The notes beneath the pieces were generated by a model. It did no database searches. It saw only the letters and a list, made by a program, of their open reading frames with translations, and had not been told where the DNA came from. A stretch of DNA of 64,000 nucleotides, taken from assembly GCF_023159225.1 (NCBI RefSeq), contig NC_063171.1:2089501-2153500 (forward strand). Direction: 5' to 3'. The translations under genes were made by a program, and so were the position numbers. Source of the DNA: Perognathus longimembris pacificus (Eukaryota > Chordata > Mammalia > Rodentia > Heteromyidae). This document shows, in pieces, positions 58,982 through 64,000 of the stretch (its first letter is position 1; the number at the start of each line of letters is the position of its first letter).

Positions 58982-59170
58982 GGGCTGGGAATATGGCCCA
59001 GTGGCAAGAATGCTTGCCTCCTATACATGAAGCCCTGGGTTCGATTCCCCAGCACCACATATATAGAAAATGACCAGAAGTGGTGCTGTGTCTCAAGTGG
59101 CAGAGTGCTAGCCTTGAACAAAAATAATCCAGGGACAGTGCTCAGGCCCTGAGTCCAAGCCAGGACTGGC

Positions 59171-59201
<31 letters not shown>

Positions 59202-59207
59202 GAAAAT
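58982..59207 (+). repeat. IDL-Geo-type dimeric SINE
   Basis: 'gggctgggaatatggcccag', 'gggttcgattccccagcacc', right monomer 'tctcaagtggcagagtgcta', and an (AAAAG)n tail. 121- and 150-codon frames here are SINE translations. Confidence 0.95.
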
Positions 59208-59977
59208 TTCCCAATGTACTTGTACATACATAGACTAGAAATTTTTCTGTAAGTTTGATATTTAAAAAATGCATAGTGCTTATTAGGAAATTACTGCACA
59301 ACAACTGAAGATTAAATTCAGATAGCTACATGGACATTACTTGAGCACTAAGCATGAGCAACCTCAGAGAATTGAACTCACTGAGAATACTTAAAGGCCC
59401 TGGTTCTAAGAATGAAAAGGTAGTAATACTTACTTAATCTGAAAACAACAACAACAACAAAAACACGTTTTATTCTAGTCTGGCAGATCTATGCTGAATT
59501 TGGGGAGCATTTCTCTCTGGAGCAAATGTGGAGCACATACATAGGCATTCACCAACACAAAACCGATTTCACAAGAAATGTGACAAACCCCTGTCATGTG
59601 TCAGCCATTCTGTTCCAGGCTAAATTCTCAAGATGAGTGTCAATGCACCTGTCTTCATGTTTTTAAAAAATGAAAATAGAGTGGAATAAAATCAACATGT
59701 TAGCTAGGTCAAGGCCAAAAGGCTGAATAGAATATGATAAATAGCTTCTGGGTATTTTACTGCCAAACAAAGATTATGCCTCCCAGAGGAATCAGCTCCC
59801 AGTACTAGCAGCTCTTCCCATGAGCCACAGAGTAGTTGAAATAAAAGATAGACTGTATCTTACTTAGAATCAATAGAAGAACAGCAACACCAACAGTTAA
59901 CACACACCTGCGTGTGAGCTTGCCTTGTTTCCCAAACCCTTTATTAATGCTTTATATTCTCCAGTTTCTTCAATCTT
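59208..59977. other. Unique sequence
   Basis: Nothing recognised. Confidence 0.5.
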
Positions 59978-60184
59978 TTTTTTTTTTTTTTTTTGGCCAG
60001 TCCTGGGCCTTGGACTCAGGGCCTGAGCACTGTCCCTGGCTTCTTCCCGCTCAAGGCTAGCACTCTGCCACTTGAGCCACAGCGCCGCTTCTGGCCGTTT
60101 TCTGTATATGTGGTGCTGGGGAATCGAACCTAGGGCCTCGTGTATCCGAGGCAGGCACTCTTGCCACTAGGCTATATCCCCAAC
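59978..60184 (-). repeat. IDL-Geo-type dimeric SINE, young
   Basis: Full minus-strand copy near the apparent consensus with a poly-A tail. A perfect 17-bp duplication, ccagtttcttcaatctt, is at 59961-59977 and 60185-60201. Confidence 0.97.
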
Positions 60185-60201
60185 CCAGTTTCTTCAATCT
60201 T

Positions 60202-61813
60202 AAAAAGTCTCACAAAAGAAGTGCACACCACTGTTTCTATTTTGGCTACATCTAAGGACAGAGAGATTATCAATTATCTCAAAATTTCCAAACCAAAAGG
60301 AATAGAGATTTAAATCTAAACCCAGTTCTGAACCAACCATGTTTCTTATCCACTGCACTAAATTTTCCAGGGCCTTGAATGATGGCTAGATATTCTGGGT
60401 AGTTTTGGAGTTGGGGAAGTAGCAATCCGTCACTTTTTCCCAGCCAGTTTTCTTTGGGTTTGCAAGAGATCCTGTTTAAGGTAAACTGGCCAATGAGCTA
60501 CAATTATATTTCTTTACTAAGAAAAAATCCAGTGTGTGGGGGGGGGGAGGGGGTCTCTCTCTGAAAACATGCCAACCCAAGAGGCCTTGTCAGTTTTTTG
60601 GCAGAGAGACATCTAAACACATAAAAAACATGTTTAAACACTATCATTTATGCATAATTCTTTCTTGGCGTCATCTCTCACTTGTCCCAATTTGGAGCCA
60701 GAAAACACTTAGTTCTACTTTTTTTTCACTCTAGAAATAATCCAGCTTTAAGTGGGTCTAATTCCTTCCCAGAAGAGAAACAGCCTTGTCAGGACTTGGT
60801 GGTGTGTGCTGTCTCTGAGACATCACAGATTCCATTTGCACACAGCTGCACGGGCTCTGCAAGCTGGTCCTCAGCCAGAGCTCTGTACCCGCTGAGATCT
60901 CCAGTCTGGAATGACAAACACACAGCTGCCTGTGCTGAGGGCCACAGGCATGATAGATGGCCATGTCTCTACCAGAGTCAGGCAAAGTCTACACAAATCA
61001 TTCATCCATTGCTTCCATGTGAAATATCATGGAGCTGGCACAAAATGGTGAGCTCCCTCAATGGAAAGGGAGGGGAGACAGAAGCAATTCAAGGCAACCA
61101 GAGAGAGTAAGTCCTACACAAGGTCTTGCTTGAGGGCTGATTTACTGCCGAGAAGCCCTCTTGTTTCAAATAGTTCATAAAGCCTGTGACCTGAGTACTT
61201 GCCCATGGGACCACAATAACATTTATCTAGCATAAATTAATGTGTTTTAACCACTAATTCAATTTGGCTGTCTCATTCTTCTGGTTTTGGCAAAGCCTAG
61301 CTTGGTATAAAGTCACTCATGACTCACAAATGACTGTGTTTGTTAAGAAGTCACACACCACTGAGAACAAAGAGTGCTATTAGTTGAGTAGTCATAAAAA
61401 TATCCCTCCAGAGCACCTTTGGAACTGTGCTAATTGAAATTTCCTCTTTAGAGGAGGCTGAGCAAAACCAGCTGTGGGAGTCAAGCAGGAACAGATTTCA
61501 ACATCATATTAAAAGCCCTGCAAATTCAGAATGAGCTGCATCTGAGAGAAGAGGGCATTCCAGCCTGAACAAATGCTCTAACGGGCTGTGCCCCTGTTGT
61601 AATCAGAGCCTGTTACCTGAGCCCAAGTAAGGTTTGAAAAGCAGATACCCATACTGCAATTCTCCTGAAACTCCAGACCTGCCAACATTCTTGCGGAACA
61701 CGCAGGCAAAACCACAAATGCTGAGTGAACTTAAGAAAATGAAGTGATGCATTAAGGGGTAAAAACAAGAACTTAAGTGTTTTCACTGAGAGAGCTATAA
61801 AGGACATCTTATT

Positions 61814-61815
<2 letters not shown>
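60202..61815. other. SINE-free unique block
   Basis: Contains a short G run (60,539-60,549). The longest frame (60,682-61,110, 142 codons) is Ser/His-rich with no domain or signal I recognise and is probably chance. The 61,260-61,615 part looks enhancer-like. Confidence 0.5.
61260..61615. promoter_or_regulatory. Candidate conserved non-coding element
   Basis: Repeat-free, with aattg and taatt words, gcaaat, E-box-like cagctg (61,470) and balanced composition. Confidence 0.3.

Positions 61816-61853
<38 letters not shown>
61816..61853. repeat. (CA)n microsatellite
   Basis: About 38 bases of CA. The 112-codon minus frame here is partly its translation. Confidence 0.96.
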
Positions 61854-61857
<4 letters not shown>

Positions 61858-62904
61858 AGCTGTAATTCACAGAGGAGCAGACAAACAAAATCCAAGTGAG
61901 AAACAAAAACCTATAGGACTCAAAAAAAAAAAAAAACCCAAAAAACCCCACAACAAAACAAGAAGGCTACAGTTAAAAATAAGAATAGGAATTATCTCTT
62001 CCTCCCTCTCTCACCACTTAGGAATCTTTTTTTCCAGGACATAAGAGTTTCATTCTGCCAACATATGTAGCAGAAAACACATTTTCAACTTGCAGAAAAT
62101 GTGGACTAAGCCTGAATTTTCTGTTGGCTTTACTACAAGGTGGTTTAGCCACTTGTAAAAGAAGCAGCAATTGATAAACAGTATATGCTACCTAACAAAT
62201 AGGTAGATTTTATTGAATTTAGTGAGTGGGGTGCTCAGAAATGTTACAAGTTGTGCTTTATTAACACTATTGTGTAACATGTAAATTTGGAAGTGTTACT
62301 AGTGTTTGGTTTTTCTTATGTATCAGTTTAATGAGGTTTCTAGTTTCATGGCAAAGGCACAGTGATTCCTGAGGACCCTGAGTGAGAGCATTTTATTTAT
62401 GTTTCTGTGGAAGGAATTGCTATGGTTTATACTGAAAAGGCAAGAGGAATTGTATGCAATATAGGAATTATCAAGATTGTTCTAGAGGATACTATAAAAT
62501 CTAACTAAAAATAAAGTATCCTTGAAGAAGCAATCATGTAGTCACATAATTATGCAATTTTATCCCTGCTACATTTTTGCTTAAAAATTTGCATTTACAG
62601 TTGTACAAACTGAGAGGAAATGTAGCCTCTGGTGCCCAGGCTATGGCCTTCTGAATTTGCAAGGATACTGGAGTAGAGTGTTTCTAATGCTTTATGATTT
62701 ATATGGCTTGTCCTAGTACTGAGTTATCATCAATGTACAGTACAGTTCACATCCAAGCACCCCGCTCCTGATTTTACTTGTCTCATTTGCTCTAGTACTA
62801 GGTAGTACTAGACATATTCAAAGGCTTATATTTAGTTATCTGACAAAGAGTACCAGACAGTTGTAAAACTTTCTACACATGACACAGACTATGTAACATT
62901 AGGC
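61854..62904. other. Unique sequence
   Basis: A-rich run at 61,922-61,936; nothing else recognised. Confidence 0.5.
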
Positions 62905-63110
62905 TCCTGTAGGTCATGCCTGTAATCCTTGGTATTGAGGAGGCTGAGATCTGAAGATCATGGTTCCAAGTCAAGCCACGCAGTCCATGAGATACTTATC
63001 TTCAATTAATCATCAAAAATCAGAAGTAGCGGTATGGCTCAAGTGGTAGAGTTCTAGCCTTGAGGCAGAATCTTCAGGGACAGCATTTAGGTGTGAGTTC
63101 AAAGAAGGAA
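62905..63110 (+). repeat. B1-like/Geo SINE
   Basis: 'ggtcatgcctgtaatccttg', 'aggaggctgagatctgaag', 'ggctcaagtggtagagttct' and 'ggtgtgagttcaaa'. Confidence 0.88.
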
Positions 63111-63127
63111 TAAAGAAGGAAAGAAAA

Positions 63128-63178
63128 TACTGTAACCTCTCTGTACATCAGTTTGATAATAAAAATTTGAGGAAAAAA
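63128..63178 (+). mobile_element. Minimal L1 3' tail
   Basis: Only about 50 bases, 'tactgtaacctctctgtaca' to 'taataaaaatttgagg' plus A, identical in kind to the L1 tails at 10,610 and 30,170. The word aaagaaggaaagaaaa at 63112-63127 recurs at 63179-63194 and may be the duplication, although the purine context makes it less certain. Confidence 0.8.
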
Positions 63179-63347
63179 AAAGAAGGAAAGAAAAGAAAGA
63201 AGGAGAGAAAGAGAGCCAGAGAGAAGAAGAAAGAAAGAGAGAGAGAAAGAAGGAAGCAAGGAAAGAAGGAAGGAAGGAAGGAAGGAAGGAAGGAAGGAAG
63301 GAAGGAAGGAAGGAAGGAAGGAAAGAAGGAAGAAGGGAAGGAAGGAA

Positions 63348-63433
<86 letters not shown>

Positions 63434-63493
63434 GACAAGGGAGGGAGGGAGGGGGATAGAGGGGGAGAGAGGGGGAGAGCGAGAGCGAGAGCA

Positions 63494-63554
<61 letters not shown>
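63179..63554. repeat. Long compound purine microsatellite
   Basis: GGAA units (about 63,266-63,321), GAAA units (about 63,350-63,433), GGGA patches and GA units (63,499-63,554), almost all purine on the plus strand. Frames of 130-197 codons on both strands are low-complexity translations. Confidence 0.98.
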
Positions 63555-63557
<3 letters not shown>

Positions 63558-63599
63558 GAGTAGAAAAACTAGCATGTAAAGCCTGGATGAACACAATGC

Positions 63600-63725
63600 C
63601 TAAATGCTCTACCTCTTGAGCCATACCTCTAGCACAATATTTGCTGGTATTTTTCTTGTTGTTGTACAATTTACTAGAAATGGAGTCTTGAATTTTGATC
63701 ACCTGGATATCAACCTCCTTAGCCA
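63600..63725 (-). repeat. Diverged SINE fragment
   Basis: Complement landmarks 'tctacctcttgagccatacc', 'tttgctggtatttttcttg' and 'gatcacctggatatcaacct'. Confidence 0.6.
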
Positions 63726-63829
63726 TAGGATAAATACTCAAACTTTATCATGAAACATATGATAAAACACTGTAAAATAATCTGAAAAAAACATTTATTA
63801 ATCTGGTTTATTGAATTTTTCCTACTTTT

Positions 63830-64000
63830 TTTTTTTTTTTTTTTTGCAGATACTAGAGAGTACGCTCCTGATTCTCTTCTACTGAAGCCAGACCTCATGC
63901 TATGCTTTTTGCTGGTTATTTCAGAGATGGAATCTTGGGGACTCATCCGCCTACACTGGTGTGAATCCTAGCCATCCCCTTCCCAGCCTCCCAAGGAGGC
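63830..64000 (-). repeat. SINE variant cut by the window end
   Basis: A poly-T is followed by 'gctggttatttcagagatgg' and 'cagcctcccaaggaggc'. It shares the 'gctggttattt..gagatgg' segment with the elements at 14,670 and 53,120. Confidence 0.55.

Noticed and set aside
58852..59304. 150-codon minus frame
   Set aside because: It runs through two SINEs and an (AAAAG)n tail.
60682..61110. 142-codon plus-strand frame
   Set aside because: No domain, no repeated codon pattern and an overlapping opposite-strand frame; likely chance in a GC-balanced stretch.
63099..63741. Open frames of 130-197 codons on both strands
   Set aside because: They are translations of GA/GAAA/GGAA arrays (Ser-Leu-Phe or Lys-Glu-Arg repeats) and not genes.

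Overview
The window is nuclear DNA from a mammal, almost certainly a rodent, and I find no protein-coding gene, tRNA, rRNA or CRISPR array in it. It holds AT-rich unique sequence with many retroposons, microsatellites and a few endogenous-retrovirus remnants. About ten copies of a tRNA-like SINE with an ID-like left monomer and a distinct right monomer, together with a larger B1-like SINE family that carries the same right monomer, match what I recall of the IDL-Geo SINEs of Geomyoidea (kangaroo rats, pocket mice, pocket gophers). That placement is from memory and was not checked by a search.

Layout. 1-5,880 is unique sequence with one CT microsatellite and two promoter- or enhancer-like patches. 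5,890-8,180 is a purine tract followed by an old MaLR-type LTR element (LTR 3' end, internal region, 3' LTR) and a second MaLR-like LTR. 8,500-15,900 carries the first SINEs, an L1 3' end with a younger L1 tail nested in it, and a G-rich island. 15,900-24,000 has a conserved-looking unique block, a complete solo LTR (18,344-18,873) with its 6-bp target duplication, an L2-like fragment, a MER5-like hAT fragment split by a SINE, and a young SINE with a 17-bp duplication. 24,000-30,250 includes a minus-strand ERV fragment ending in a polypurine tract and LTR, and a short L1 with an 18-bp duplication. 30,250-45,700 is SINE-dense, with CA tails on several SINEs, L2-like and old L1 pieces and an antisense L1 ORF2 fragment. 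45,700-64,000 has several SINE-free unique blocks with a developmental-enhancer look, an old L1 ORF2 interrupted by two SINEs, a SINE-in-SINE insertion, another young SINE, and a 375-bp purine microsatellite beside a tiny L1 tail.

No reading frame long enough to matter looks like a conserved protein. The longest are low-complexity translations of GA/CT repeats or run through SINEs, L1 or LTRs. The window is best read as an intergenic or intronic stretch whose functional content, if any, lies in candidate cis-regulatory elements. I found no sign of a new multi-gene system. The more interesting signals are structural: modular SINEs sharing one monomer, SINE tails that become CA microsatellites, nested insertions with readable duplications, and an LTR that still carries CCAAT, TATA and CRE-like motifs.
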